Below, piece by piece: positions 54,473-64,000 of a stretch of DNA of 64,000 nt. Below the pieces are notes generated by a model, which did not search any database, had not been told where the DNA came from, and saw only the letters and a list, made by a program, of their open reading frames with translations. This DNA is from SSSZ01 sp036732025 (GTDB taxonomy: Bacteria > Pseudomonadota > Gammaproteobacteria > Burkholderiales > Rhodocyclaceae). Position 1 is the first letter of the stretch. Each line of letters opens with the position of its first letter. The stretch spans positions 1 through 64,000 of the forward strand of contig DAINDE010000004.1 of the NCBI GenBank assembly GCA_036732025.1, read 5' to 3'. A program made the position numbers and the translations under genes.

Positions 54473-56143
54473 ATGCCCAAGTCAATACAGGCCACTCAGT
54501 CAGAAGGCGCGACTTCAGTATTCCGGATTCTCGATTCGGCCGGCCGGGGCTATGTCACAAGGGCCGCCATCAAGGCCCTGGCAGGCTTCGATCGGTTTTT
54601 TGACAGGGCGGATGCCGAGCATGCCGGCAGACTGGATGGCGCCCAGTTCCGCAAGGCCTGGCGCCAGTACCTGCTGGCGCCCGGGCTCGATGATCGCCTG
54701 CGCCTGCAAAATGCGCTGATCCTGCGCCAAAAGGAAATAGCCATCCTGAAGAAGCGCCTGCGCCAGGCGAGCGCGGCCTTGCCTCGCGGTGCGGCCGCCC
54801 CTGCCCGTGCATCGAAGGGCGTTCCGCCCGGGCAAGCGCCCGAGGCCGAGCCGGCGCGACGGGAATACCGCCTGCGGCGCCAGGCGGAAGCCGAAAAATC
54901 ACGGCTTGCGGGGGTGCTGGAAAGCGTCAGCGATGTGGTCATCGACGTTTCCAGCAGCGGCAAGATCACCTACCTGAACCGACTCGCACCGCAACGGGCA
55001 AAGCGGCCGAAAGACGGGTTGATCGGCCGGGACCTGACCGCCATCTTCCCCGGGGAAGTCGGCCATATGGTGAAAGAGAGCCTGGCGCGGGCCTCCCGGG
55101 AGAAGGCGCCCACTCGCTTCGAATACTTCAGCAAAGTTCATTCGTGCTGGTTCGAGACGCGAATTTTTCCGACGGCCGATGGCGCAGTGATCATCTCGGC
55201 CGACATTTCCCGGCGCAAGCAGGGCGAGCGTCGATTGCGCGAAGCGCTGGAGCGTTTCCGCACGGCGAGCGAGATGGCCATGCTGGGATTCTGGGAGTGG
55301 CAGCTTGCCAACGACGCGGTGTACTTCTCGCCGGAATGGAAAAGGCAGCTGGGCTACGCGGACGCCGAGCTGCCCAACCGGATCGAGGAGTGGCAATGCC
55401 GCCTGCACCCGGACGACCGGGAATACGTGCTGCAGCAGGTGGCAAGAGCCGTCGAGCAGCCCGCCGGCGATTTTGAAATCGAGTACCGGCTGGCGCACAA
55501 GGACGGGGGATACCGCTGGATCAACGCCCGCTGGATGGCCTTGTCCGAGGATCGCCATGGCGGCCCGAGCTTCGCCGTGACCCATCTGGACGTCACCAGC
55601 GTCAAGGAAGAAGCCGAGCATCTCGACTATCTGGCCAGCCATGACTTATTGACAGGCTTGCCCAACCGCTCGCTCCTTCACGAGTTTGCCGACCATGTCC
55701 TGAGCAGTGCCCGCCGCCAGCATGGCAAGGTAGCGGTGCTGTTCCTCGATCTCGATCGATTCAAGGCCGTCAACGACACCTACGGCCACAAGGCCGGGGA
55801 TCGGGTCCTCCAGGAGGCGGCGCGAAGAATAGCCCGTAGCCTGCGGGCCGAAGATCTGGTCGGTCGCCTGGGCGGCGACGAATTTGTTGCGGTGCTCAGC
55901 GAAATTGCCGGATTCCAGGACGTCACCCGGGCGACAAGCCATTGTCTGGAAGCGCTGAGCCAACCCTTCGTGCTGGGCAGACGCAAAGTGAACGTATTGC
56001 CCAGCATCGGCATCAGCATCTTTCCGGAGGACGGCGACTCGATCGAAACCCTGATCCACAATGCGGATATCGCGATGTACGAGGCCAAGCGAAGCGGCGG
56101 CGGCAAGTTCTGTTTTTTTGCCAGGGAATCGGCCCCTTCATAA
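54473..56143 (+). CDS. Diguanylate cyclase with EF-hand-like and two PAS domains
   Basis: A 556-residue soluble protein. Residues 15-65 look like an EF-hand pair (FRILDSAGRGYVTRAAI, RADAEHAGRLDGAQF) but most calcium ligands are absent. A coiled coil (75-150) leads to PAS1 (about 145-250) and PAS2 (255-385, FWEWQLANDAVYFSPEWKRQ, LHPDDREY). The GGDEF domain has RLGGDEF at 465-471 and an upstream RAED, the RxxD product-inhibition site five residues before GGDEF. It should make c-di-GMP and is probably co-transcribed with the EAL gene. Confidence 0.92.
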   Translation: MPKSIQATQSEGATSVFRILDSAGRGYVTRAAIKALAGFDRFFDRADAEHAGRLDGAQFRKAWRQYLLAPGLDDRLRLQNALILRQKEIAILKKRLRQASAALPRGAAAPARASKGVPPGQAPEAEPARREYRLRRQAEAEKSRLAGVLESVSDVVIDVSSSGKITYLNRLAPQRAKRPKDGLIGRDLTAIFPGEVGHMVKESLARASREKAPTRFEYFSKVHSCWFETRIFPTADGAVIISADISRRKQGERRLREALERFRTASEMAMLGFWEWQLANDAVYFSPEWKRQLGYADAELPNRIEEWQCRLHPDDREYVLQQVARAVEQPAGDFEIEYRLAHKDGGYRWINARWMALSEDRHGGPSFAVTHLDVTSVKEEAEHLDYLASHDLLTGLPNRSLLHEFADHVLSSARRQHGKVAVLFLDLDRFKAVNDTYGHKAGDRVLQEAARRIARSLRAEDLVGRLGGDEFVAVLSEIAGFQDVTRATSHCLEALSQPFVLGRRKVNVLPSIGISIFPEDGDSIETLIHNADIAMYEAKRSGGGKFCFFARESAPS

Positions 56144-56234
56144 CAAGGCGAAACAATGTGTTACCGGTGACTACAGAACCTCTGGTCCCCCGGGTGGAAT
56201 CTACCTGAAAGGTAGCAACGAAAGGAGGATAGGC
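56144..56234 (+). promoter_or_regulatory. Possible structured leader of the small repeat protein
   Basis: The 91 bp before the gene at 56235 can fold: CAGA/TCTG (56174-56184) inside a larger ACC/GGT pairing, a CCC/GGG pairing, and CTACC/GGTAG (56201-56215, TGAAA loop), ending in a strong AAAGGAGG ribosome site. It does not match the c-di-GMP (GEMM), fluoride or guanidine riboswitch consensus as I know them. Confidence 0.35.
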
Positions 56235-56540
56235 ATGAAACGCTTGCTAGCAGCCATTTTCTGCAGCTTCTGTCTGGCTGGTGCCGCACTGGCTGAAGAA
56301 GGTGCGATCCAGAAAACCGAATCGGCCATCGAGCGTGGAGCCGACGCGACGGCTCATGGCATCAAGCGCGGTGTCGATGCGGCGAGTCACGGCATCAAGC
56401 GTGGGGTCGAGGCCGCCGGCCATGGGATCGAAGTCGGGTTGTCGGCCGCGGCTCGAGGCATCAAACGCGGCGCGGAAGCGACCAGTAACGCCCTGCACAA
56501 GGTGGCGGAAAAGATCCGCCCGTCGTCTGATGATAGCTGA
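56235..56540 (+). CDS. Small secreted protein with 11-residue amphipathic repeats
   Basis: A 101-residue protein: signal peptide (LLAAIFCSFCLAGAALA) then a mature chain built of about five 11-residue units, consensus HGIKRGVDAAS (ATAHGIKRGVD, ASHGIKRGVEA, AGHGIEVGLSA, ARGIKRGAEA), ending in a basic helix and SSDD. The 11-residue period gives a long amphipathic helix as in LEA proteins and apolipoproteins. AAAGGAGG directly upstream predicts strong translation. I do not recognise a family. It follows the diguanylate cyclase gene by 91 bp. Confidence 0.75.
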   Translation: MKRLLAAIFCSFCLAGAALAEEGAIQKTESAIERGADATAHGIKRGVDAASHGIKRGVEAAGHGIEVGLSAAARGIKRGAEATSNALHKVAEKIRPSSDDS

Positions 56541-56583
56541 GGCGGGTTAGGGGGCCGTTGAGAACGGCAAAGGAGACGGGATC

Positions 56584-57651
<1,068 letters not shown>

Positions 57652-57657
<6 letters not shown>

Positions 57658-58167
57658 AGCCCCGATGTTACCGCCCTTTTCGACCTGCCCGACGAAGCCG
57701 CCACCTGCCGTTGCGGCGAGGCCCTTGCCCCGCTGCTGGCGCCGGGAACCGTGGTGTATCTGGAAGGCGACCTGGGGGCGGGCAAGACGACCCTGGTGCG
57801 GGCCTTGATCCAGGCCCTGGGCCATGCCGGGCCGGTGAAGAGTCCGACCTATTCTCTGGTTGAAGTTTACGTAATTTCGAGCTTATACTTATATCACTTT
57901 GATTTTTATCGCTTCGAGTCGCCTGAGGAGTTTCTCGATGCGGGTTTGGGTGAATATTTCCGCGACGATACGGTCTGTCTGGTCGAATGGCCGGACCGCG
58001 CTGCTGGCTGCATTCCGCCGGCAGACGTGCGGCTGCGCCTTCATCATGCGGGTGTCGGGCGTCGCCTCGAAGCCTTGGGAGCTTCGGAGAAAGGCGCGCA
58101 ATGCGTAAACGCCCTGGCCACAGCCTTTCCCGCCGGCGCCTCCTGCATTTCGCCGGCGCCTCGCTGA
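57652..58167 (+). CDS. tsaE: tRNA threonylcarbamoyladenosine biosynthesis protein TsaE
   Basis: A 171-residue ATPase that works with TsaB and TsaD to make t6A37. Walker A is LEGDLGAGKTTLVRAL, then KSPTYSLVEVY and LYHFDFYRFESPEEF, then LVEWPDRA. GTG 57652 has GGAG eight bases upstream; its start codon lies within the divergent queG start region. Bases 57864-57960 are markedly AT-rich compared with the rest of the gene. The 3' end overlaps amiC by 67 bases, so the last 20 residues are less certain. Confidence 0.92.
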
Positions 58168-59435
58168 TTCTTTCCGTGACGCCGCTCGCCCGGGCCGCAG
58201 CCAAGCTGCCGTCGGTGCTGGCGGTGCGCATCTGGCCGGCGGCCGACTACACGCGGGTGACCCTGGAGCACGACGCTCCCCTGAAGTTCACCCATTTCAC
58301 GGTGGAGAACCCCGACCGCCTGGTGGTAGACATCGAGGGCGTCGAGTTCAACAGCGTGCTCGACAGTCTGGCCCGCAAGGTGGCCACCGACGACCCCTAC
58401 ATCAAGCTCTTGCGCGCCGGCCGCTTCAAGCCTGGGGTGGTGCGCCTGGTGATGGAGCTGAAGACCAAGGTCAATCCCCAGGTGTTTGTCCTGAAGCCGG
58501 TGGGGGAGTACGGCCACCGCCTCGTCCTGGACGTCTATCCGACGGAACCGGCGGATCCGCTGATGGCCCTGCTCGAAGGCAAGAAGGACGCCGTCGAACC
58601 CATGAAGGCGGAGCCTGAGAAGAAGCCGGATGAGTCCCAGGTGGCCCGCAAACCGGAAGCCGCCCCGGAAGCGCCGGAAGTGAAGACCAGCAAGAAGTCG
58701 GGCAAGCCCATCGTCGACCGCCTGGTGACCATCACCCTCGATCCCGGCCACGGCGGCGAGGACCCGGGGGCCGTGGGCAAGGGCGGCACCTACGAGAAGA
58801 CCGTCACCCTGGAGGTGGCGCGCCGGGTGAAGGCCCGGCTGGACGCCGAACCCAACATGCGGGCGGTGCTCACCCGCGATTCCGATTTCTTCGTTCCCCT
58901 GGGTATGCGGGTGGAAAAGGCCCGGCGCATCCGCTCCGACCTCTTCGTTTCCATCCATGCCGATGCCTGGATCAAGCCAGATGCCCGCGGTTCCTCGGTG
59001 TTCGTGCTTTCCGAGCGCGGGGCGACGAGTACCGCCGCCCGCTGGCTGGCCCAGAAGGAGAACGAGGCCGACCTCATCGGCGGCGTCAATCTTGGCGTCA
59101 AGGATCCCTTCCTGGCACGCACCCTGCTGGATCTGTCCCAGACGGCCACCATCGCCGACAGCATGAAGCTGGGCAAGTACGTTCTCGGCGAGTTGGGCAG
59201 CATCAACACCCTGCACAAGGCCAGCGTCGAGCAGGCGGGTTTCGCCGTGCTGAAGGCGCCGGACATTCCCTCCATCCTCATCGAGACGGCCTTCATCTCC
59301 AATCCGGAGGAAGAGCGCCGCCTCAACGACGACGCCTACCAGGACAAGCTGGCCGAGGCGGTGGTGCGGGGCATCCGCCAGTACTTCGCCAGGAATCCGC
59401 CGGCCCCCAAGGCCAAGATCGCCGCCCTGGGCTGA
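58101..59435 (+). CDS. amiC: N-acetylmuramoyl-L-alanine amidase, AmiC type
   Basis: A 444-residue cell-separation amidase that cleaves stem peptides from septal murein. The N-terminus has SRRRLLHFAG and a hydrophobic stretch, a Tat signal as in AmiA/AmiC. An AMIN targeting domain follows (PAADYTRVTLEHDAPLKF, NPDRLVVDIEGVEF), then a Lys/Pro/Glu linker, then the Amidase_3 catalytic domain (ITLDPGHGGEDPGAVG, RSDLFVSIHADAW, LIETAFISNPEEERRL) with zinc-binding Glu and His. ATG 58101 lies inside the 3' end of tsaE. Confidence 0.95.
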   Translation: MRKRPGHSLSRRRLLHFAGASLILSVTPLARAAAKLPSVLAVRIWPAADYTRVTLEHDAPLKFTHFTVENPDRLVVDIEGVEFNSVLDSLARKVATDDPYIKLLRAGRFKPGVVRLVMELKTKVNPQVFVLKPVGEYGHRLVLDVYPTEPADPLMALLEGKKDAVEPMKAEPEKKPDESQVARKPEAAPEAPEVKTSKKSGKPIVDRLVTITLDPGHGGEDPGAVGKGGTYEKTVTLEVARRVKARLDAEPNMRAVLTRDSDFFVPLGMRVEKARRIRSDLFVSIHADAWIKPDARGSSVFVLSERGATSTAARWLAQKENEADLIGGVNLGVKDPFLARTLLDLSQTATIADSMKLGKYVLGELGSINTLHKASVEQAGFAVLKAPDIPSILIETAFISNPEEERRLNDDAYQDKLAEAVVRGIRQYFARNPPAPKAKIAALG

Positions 59436-59440
59436 ACCGC

Positions 59441-60508
59441 CTATATTTTCGGGGCGGGTTCTTCGAACAACTCCACTTCGCCGGTACGGATCGTCTTGGG
59501 CATCAGGCTGCCGGCGGCGACCAGGCGCTCGTAGCCGTCCACCTGGTTGCGCCCGTGCCGCTTGGCGAAGTACAGGGCTTCGTCGGCGCGGTCGATGGCG
59601 TCCGAAGGGGTGTCGTAGGCGCGCAGATGGCTGTAGCCGACGCTGACGGTGATCTTGCCGACGCGGGCGAAATCATGGGTCGCCACGGCGGCGCGGAAGC
59701 GTTCCAGGGCCTTGAATGCGTTTTCCGCGGTGGCGGGCTGCAGGACGATGATGAATTCCTCGCCGCCAAAGCGAAAGAGCTGGTCGTCGAAGCGGAAGCT
59801 CTGGCGCATCAGTTGCGAGAGGGTCACCAGTACCTCGTCCCCCATCAGGTGCCCGTGGCTGTCGTTGATGTGCTTGAAATGATCGATGTCACAGACGGCG
59901 AGCCAGTGGGGGGCGTTGCCGGCGGCCGCCCGCCGCCGGAGTTCGTCGGCACCGCCGGCTTCCGCTTCGTCGCCGCGGGCCTTGCCCAGCACTTCGAAAA
60001 GGTGCTTGTCGAAGGTCTTGCGGTTGGCGAGGCCGGTGAGGGTGTCGGTTTCGCCGTAATCGAGGAGGGCAATGTGGTTGCTGAAATATTCGGTCAGCCC
60101 CATGAGCACGACGCGACGGTCGGCACTGGTGGTTTCCGGCACGGTGACGTCGATGAGATAGACCAGCCGCTCCATCTGGATGACGGGGAAGATCAGGCGG
60201 TTGGCACCGTCGTCCAGCACGTCGAAGGTGACCGACATCTCGGCCTTGCAGCGGCGCAGGAGGGGGTCGGCGTCGATGGGGCGGCAGTAGCGGCGGTCGG
60301 GGAGATAGGCGTTGCGGCTGAAGACGCCCTCCGGGCCGATGCCGGCGCAAGCGAAGACGACGGTCTTCCGGTCGCTGGCAAAGCAGCGGTAGATGGTCAG
60401 TGCCCGGGGATGGAAAAGATCCTGCATGGCATCGACCATGGCCGCGTTCACGTCGGTCCGGTCGCGCATGGCGGAGGTGCGGACGACGTGGCTGATCAGA
60501 TCGAGCAT
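59441..60508 (-). CDS. GGDEF protein with N-terminal GAF-like region
   Basis: A 355-residue soluble diguanylate cyclase. Residues 1-165 form an alpha-beta region like a GAF sensor (ALTIYRCFASDRKTVVFACAG, ANRLIFPVIQMERLVYLIDV). The GGDEF domain runs from TLTGLANRKTFDKHLFEV, with CDIDHFKHINDSHGHLMGDEV (in parts) and intact FRFGGEEF; the I-site position reads FRFDDQ, so R-x-x-D is not clean and product inhibition is uncertain. ATG 60508 is chosen at the start of homology; the ribosome site is weak. Convergent with amiC, five bases apart. Confidence 0.9.
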   Translation of the reverse strand: MLDLISHVVRTSAMRDRTDVNAAMVDAMQDLFHPRALTIYRCFASDRKTVVFACAGIGPEGVFSRNAYLPDRRYCRPIDADPLLRRCKAEMSVTFDVLDDGANRLIFPVIQMERLVYLIDVTVPETTSADRRVVLMGLTEYFSNHIALLDYGETDTLTGLANRKTFDKHLFEVLGKARGDEAEAGGADELRRRAAAGNAPHWLAVCDIDHFKHINDSHGHLMGDEVLVTLSQLMRQSFRFDDQLFRFGGEEFIIVLQPATAENAFKALERFRAAVATHDFARVGKITVSVGYSHLRAYDTPSDAIDRADEALYFAKRHGRNQVDGYERLVAAGSLMPKTIRTGEVELFEEPAPKI

Positions 60509-60600
60509 GGGCAAATGATGAAAGACCGATGGATGCGAAATTATATGCCCGCTCAGGTGGCGATTGCGGGCGGTGCCGCCCGCGGCGAGGGATAGGTCGT

Positions 60601-60606
60601 TATAAT
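60601..60606 (+). promoter_or_regulatory. Candidate -10 box of ribF-ileS
   Basis: A perfect TATAAT, 22 bp before ATG 60629. No good -35 hexamer is found at 16-18 bp; a TTGCGG at 60564 is too far. Partial promoter only. Confidence 0.4.
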
Positions 60607-60628
60607 TCAAGCTTTTTTCGGGTTGCGC

Positions 60629-61549
60629 ATGCGCGTTTTTCGCGGCTATTCGTCGCCGGTTTGCGGGCCTACGGCCTTGGCGATCGGCAACTTCGACGGC
60701 GTACATCGGGGCCACGCGGCCCTGGTGGGGCGTCTGGTGGCCGTTGCGTCCGAACTCGGCCTGCCGCCCACGGTACTCACCTTCGAGCCCCATCCGCGGG
60801 AATTCTTCGCCCCCGAATCGGCGCCCGCCCGTCTCACCACCCTGCGCGAAAAGCTCGAATTGCTGGCCGACTGCGGCGCCGCCCAGGCCATGGTCTGCCA
60901 ATTCAACGCCGCCTTCGCCGCCCTGACCGCCGAGCAGTTCATCGAGCGGGTGTTGCTGGCCGGCTTGCAGGTACGGCACCTGATTATCGGCGACGATTTC
61001 CGCTTTGGCGCCGGGCGCCGGGGCGATTTCGCCCTGCTCCAGGCCGCCGGGCGGGAGCACGGCTTCGCCGTCGAGGCGATGGGCAGCGTGGTGGTCGATG
61101 GCGAGCGTGTCTCCAGCTCCGGCGTCCGCGATGCCCTGGCCACGGGCGACATGGAGCGGGCGGCGCGGCTCCTCGGCCGTCCCTACGTCATTGACGGTCG
61201 CGTCGTCCATGGCGACAAAATCGGCCGCCAGTTGGGCTTTCGCACGGCCAACATCCGCATCAAGCACAACCCCCTGCCCATGACCGGCGTTTTCTGCGTC
61301 GAGGTGGGCGGTCTCGGCGACCGGCCCCTGCCCGGTGTCGCCAACTTGGGCGTTCGCCCCACCCTGGGCGGCACCCGGCCCCTGCTGGAAATCCATCTCT
61401 TCGATTTCGACCGCGACATCTACGGCGCCCACCTGGCGGTGCGCTTCGTCCATAAGTTGCGGGACGAGCAACGTTTTCCCAATTTCGACGCCCTCAAGGC
61501 CCAGATCGCCGCCGATGCTGCCGCCGCCCGGGCCTACTTCAAGCTGTGA
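60629..61549 (+). CDS. ribF: Bifunctional riboflavin kinase/FAD synthetase
   Basis: A 306-residue enzyme making FMN and then FAD. The N-terminal FMN adenylyltransferase domain has LAIGNFDGVHRGHAALVGRL (HxGH-like site) and TFEPHPREFF; GDDFRFGAGRRGD follows. The C-terminal flavokinase domain has VVHGDKIGRQLGFRTANI and GVANLGVRPTLGG. ATG 60629 gives MRVFRGYSS, the usual start. Followed nine bases later by ileS, a widely conserved ribF-ileS pair. Confidence 0.96.
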   Translation: MRVFRGYSSPVCGPTALAIGNFDGVHRGHAALVGRLVAVASELGLPPTVLTFEPHPREFFAPESAPARLTTLREKLELLADCGAAQAMVCQFNAAFAALTAEQFIERVLLAGLQVRHLIIGDDFRFGAGRRGDFALLQAAGREHGFAVEAMGSVVVDGERVSSSGVRDALATGDMERAARLLGRPYVIDGRVVHGDKIGRQLGFRTANIRIKHNPLPMTGVFCVEVGGLGDRPLPGVANLGVRPTLGGTRPLLEIHLFDFDRDIYGAHLAVRFVHKLRDEQRFPNFDALKAQIAADAAAARAYFKL

Positions 61550-61558
61550 GCAAGCAAA

Positions 61559-64000
61559 ATGGCTGACTACAAGGACACTCTCAATCTTCCCGATACCCCC
61601 TTTCCGATGCGGGGCGACCTGCCCAAGCGCGAGCCGCTGTGGGTCAAGGAATGGCAGGAGAAGAAGCTGTACCAGAAGATTCGCGAGGCCTGCGCCGGCC
61701 GCCCCCGCTTCGTGCTCCACGACGGCCCCCCCTACGCCAATGGCGACATCCACATCGGCCATGCGGTGAACAAGATCCTGAAGGACATCATCGTCCGCTC
61801 CCGCACCCTGGCTGGTTTCGACGCTCCCTACGTGCCGGGCTGGGACTGCCACGGCCTGCCCATCGAGCACCAGATCGAGAAGCAGCACGGCAAGGCCATC
61901 CCTGCCGACCGCGTGCGCGAACTCTCCCGCGCCTACGCCGCCGAGCAGGTGGAGCGGCAGAAGAAGGACTTCATCCGCCTCGGCATCCTCGGCGAGTGGG
62001 ACAACCCCTACCTGACCATGGCCTTCAAGGCCGAGGCCGACGAGATGCGCGCCCTGGGCAAGATTCTGGAGCGGGGCTACCTCTACCAGGGCCTGAAGCC
62101 GGTGAACTGGTGCCTGGACTGCGGTTCCGCCCTGGCCGAGGCCGAGGTGGAGTACGAGGACAAGACCTCGCCCGCCATCGACGTCGCCTTCCCGGTCCAT
62201 GACAACCATGCCGAGAAAGTGGCCCACGCCTTCGGCCTCACCCACCTGCGGGGACCGGCCTTTGCGGTGATCTGGACCACCACCCCGTGGACCCTGCCCG
62301 CCAACGAGGCGGTGAGCGTCCATCCGGAACTGACCTACGACCTCATCGAAACCGCCAAGGGTGCCCTCATCCTGGTCCGCGAACTGGCCGAGGCCTGCTT
62401 GAAGCGCTACGGCCTGGAAGGCACCGTGGTCGGCTCCTGCTCCGGCGACAAGCTGGACCAGGTGGCGCTCCGCCATCCCTTCCAGAACCGCGACGTGGCC
62501 ATCATCTGCGGCACCCACGTGACGGTGGATGCCGGTACCGGCCTGGTGCACACCGCCCCCGCCCACGGCGTGGACGACTACAACATCGGCAAGAAGTACG
62601 GCCTGCCGGTGAACAACCCGGTGGGCAACGACGGCAAGTTCCTCGGCAGCACGCCGGCGCTGTCCGTCGGCGAACTGGCCGGCAAGTCGGTGTGGGAGGC
62701 CAATCCCCTGGTGCTGCAGGAACTGGAGGCCCTGGGCCGGCTCTTGAAGGCCGAGAAGATCCAGCACAGCTACCCCCATTGCTGGCGCCACAAGACGCCC
62801 ATCATCTTCCGCGCCACCACCCAGTGGTTCATCGGCATGGAGAACAAGTCCTCGGACGAGGCGCCCACCCTGCGCTGGATCGCCGAGCGGGCGGTGGACG
62901 AGACCCAGTTCTTCCCGGCCTGGGGTCGCGCCCGCCTGGAGGCCATGATGAAGACCCGCCCCGACTGGTGCGTTTCCCGCCAGCGCAACTGGGGCGTCCC
63001 GATTCCCTTCTTCCTGCACAAGGAGACGGGCCTGCCCCATCCGCGCACGGCGGAGCTGATCGAACAGGTCGCCCAGCGCGTCGAAAAAGCCGGCATCGAG
63101 GCCTGGTTCAGTCTGGACGCCGCCGAACTGCTGGGCGCCGAGGCCGACCACTACGTCAAGATGAAGGACACCCTGGACGTCTGGTTCGATTCCGGCACCA
63201 CCCACTGGCACGTCATGCGCGGCTCCCACGCCGCCCAGCACGCTTACCCGGCCGACCTCTACCTGGAAGGCTCCGACCAGCACCGGGGCTGGTTCCAGAG
63301 CTCGCTGCTCTCCGGCTGCGCCATCGACGGCCGGGCGCCCTACAAGGCGTTGCTGACCCACGGCTTCGTGGTGGATGGCAAGGGCCACAAGATGTCCAAG
63401 TCCAAGGGCAACGTGATCGCCCCGCAGCAGGTGTCGGACAAGATGGGCGCCGAAATCCTGCGCCTGTGGACGGCTTCCACCGACTATTCCGGCGAGCTCT
63501 CCATCTCCGACGAGATCCTCAAGCGGGTGGTCGAGGCCTACCGCCGCATCCGCAACACCCTGCGCTTCCTGCTGGCCAACACCGCCGACTTCGACGCTGC
63601 CAAGGACATGCTGCCGGTGGAACAATGGCTGGAGATCGACCGCTACGCCCTGGCCCTGACCCGGGAGTTACAGGCCGACTGCACCGCCGACTACGAACGC
63701 TACGAATTCCACCGTGTGGTGCAGGCCCTGCAGACCTTCTGCTCCGAGGATCTCGGCGGCTTCTACCTGGATATCCTCAAGGACCGGCTCTACACCACGG
63801 CCCCGGCCTCCACCGCCCGCCGCTCGGCGCAATCGGCCCTGTGGCACATCCTGCAGGCTTTCGTGCGCCTGATGGCGCCCATCCTCACCTTCACCGCCGA
63901 GGAAATCTGGACCATCGTCAGCGGCAAGGCCGACGACTCGGTCATGCTGCAGCTCTGGCACGACCTGCCCAAGCCGGAAGGGGAGGGCGACCTGCTGGCC
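61559..64000 (+). CDS. ileS: Isoleucyl-tRNA synthetase, N-terminal 814 codons (runs off window)
   Basis: The gene is cut by the window end; about 120 C-terminal residues (including the usual zinc-binding tail) are missing. Class I signatures present: DGPPYANGDIHIGHAVNKIL with the HIGH motif, the editing domain (WTTTPWTLPANEAV), VDAGTGLVHTAPAHGVDDY, and KMSKS in GKGHKMSKSKGNVIAP. ATG 61559 starts MADYKDTLNLPDTPFPM. Co-transcribed with ribF. Confidence 0.97.
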   Translation, partial: MADYKDTLNLPDTPFPMRGDLPKREPLWVKEWQEKKLYQKIREACAGRPRFVLHDGPPYANGDIHIGHAVNKILKDIIVRSRTLAGFDAPYVPGWDCHGLPIEHQIEKQHGKAIPADRVRELSRAYAAEQVERQKKDFIRLGILGEWDNPYLTMAFKAEADEMRALGKILERGYLYQGLKPVNWCLDCGSALAEAEVEYEDKTSPAIDVAFPVHDNHAEKVAHAFGLTHLRGPAFAVIWTTTPWTLPANEAVSVHPELTYDLIETAKGALILVRELAEACLKRYGLEGTVVGSCSGDKLDQVALRHPFQNRDVAIICGTHVTVDAGTGLVHTAPAHGVDDYNIGKKYGLPVNNPVGNDGKFLGSTPALSVGELAGKSVWEANPLVLQELEALGRLLKAEKIQHSYPHCWRHKTPIIFRATTQWFIGMENKSSDEAPTLRWIAERAVDETQFFPAWGRARLEAMMKTRPDWCVSRQRNWGVPIPFFLHKETGLPHPRTAELIEQVAQRVEKAGIEAWFSLDAAELLGAEADHYVKMKDTLDVWFDSGTTHWHVMRGSHAAQHAYPADLYLEGSDQHRGWFQSSLLSGCAIDGRAPYKALLTHGFVVDGKGHKMSKSKGNVIAPQQVSDKMGAEILRLWTASTDYSGELSISDEILKRVVEAYRRIRNTLRFLLANTADFDAAKDMLPVEQWLEIDRYALALTRELQADCTADYERYEFHRVVQALQTFCSEDLGGFYLDILKDRLYTTAPASTARRSAQSALWHILQAFVRLMAPILTFTAEEIWTIVSGKADDSVMLQLWHDLPKPEGEGDLLA

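Noticed and set aside
56144..56234. c-di-GMP (GEMM) riboswitch upstream of the repeat protein
   Set aside because: Tempting given neighbours, but the conserved GEMM core and tetraloop-receptor pattern are not present; kept only as an unidentified structured leader.

Overview
The window is a dense, GC-rich bacterial chromosome segment with short intergenic gaps, many ATGA/GTGA/TGATG start-stop overlaps and frequent GTG/TTG starts. Gene order points to a betaproteobacterium, most likely a Rhodocyclales relative (inferred from order and protein resemblance, not from a marker gene). Supporting blocks are ilvB-ilvH-ilvC-psd-pssA-leuA, pepA-holC-hypothetical-valS, sigma factor-DUF3619-DUF3106-RDD, rpsP-rimM-trmD-rplS and folE2-dxs-ispA-xseB. 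I see no tRNA, rRNA, insertion sequence, phage gene or CRISPR array; this is mostly core chromosome.

Layout. 1-9.9 kb: start of malate synthase, a TauE/SafE permease, small DUF genes, a LysR regulator, a secreted CHRD protein, a glutathione transferase, a membrane GGDEF-EAL protein, isocitrate lyase with a recognisable promoter and palindromic operator, and a chemoreceptor. 9.9-20.5 kb: rraA, clpA-clpS, a cold-shock gene, soxYZ, moaC, a BepA-like protease, tusA, a pabB-pabC fusion, a lipoprotein, an HtrA-like protease and a small membrane protein. 20.5-32.3 kb: valS, fumC, enoyl-CoA hydratase, holC, pepA, lptFG and a four-gene sigma-factor operon. 32.4-38.8 kb: branched-chain amino acid genes interleaved with phosphatidylethanolamine genes. 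38.8-46.2 kb: wrbA, yihY, a PilZ protein, the rpsP operon and a frameshifted M48 peptidase. 46.3-50.1 kb: isoprenoid precursor operon with folE2 and xseB. 50.2-56.5 kb: a Rieske oxygenase, EamA transporter, SpoIIAA-like and rhodanese proteins, then a c-di-GMP group (cysteine-rich EAL protein, EF-hand-like/PAS/GGDEF cyclase) and a small secreted repeat protein with a structured leader. 56.6-64 kb: queG, tsaE, amiC, a GGDEF protein, ribF and the start of ileS.

How the genes work together. Malate synthase and isocitrate lyase form the glyoxylate shunt. c-di-GMP signalling is prominent: one GGDEF-EAL hybrid, one EAL-only protein, two GGDEF proteins with intact active-site motifs, and a PilZ receptor candidate. 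Envelope functions recur (LptFG, BepA-like and HtrA-like proteases, AmiC, Psd/PssA, and a sigma-factor operon that may be an uncharacterised envelope-stress system).

Three normally intact genes look broken or altered. ilvC has an in-frame amber codon at codon 248. clpA has lost its stop and reads through its own terminator hairpin into rraA. The second M48 peptidase gene is frameshifted. Each could be one or two wrong bases, so they should be checked against reads before biological weight is placed on them.
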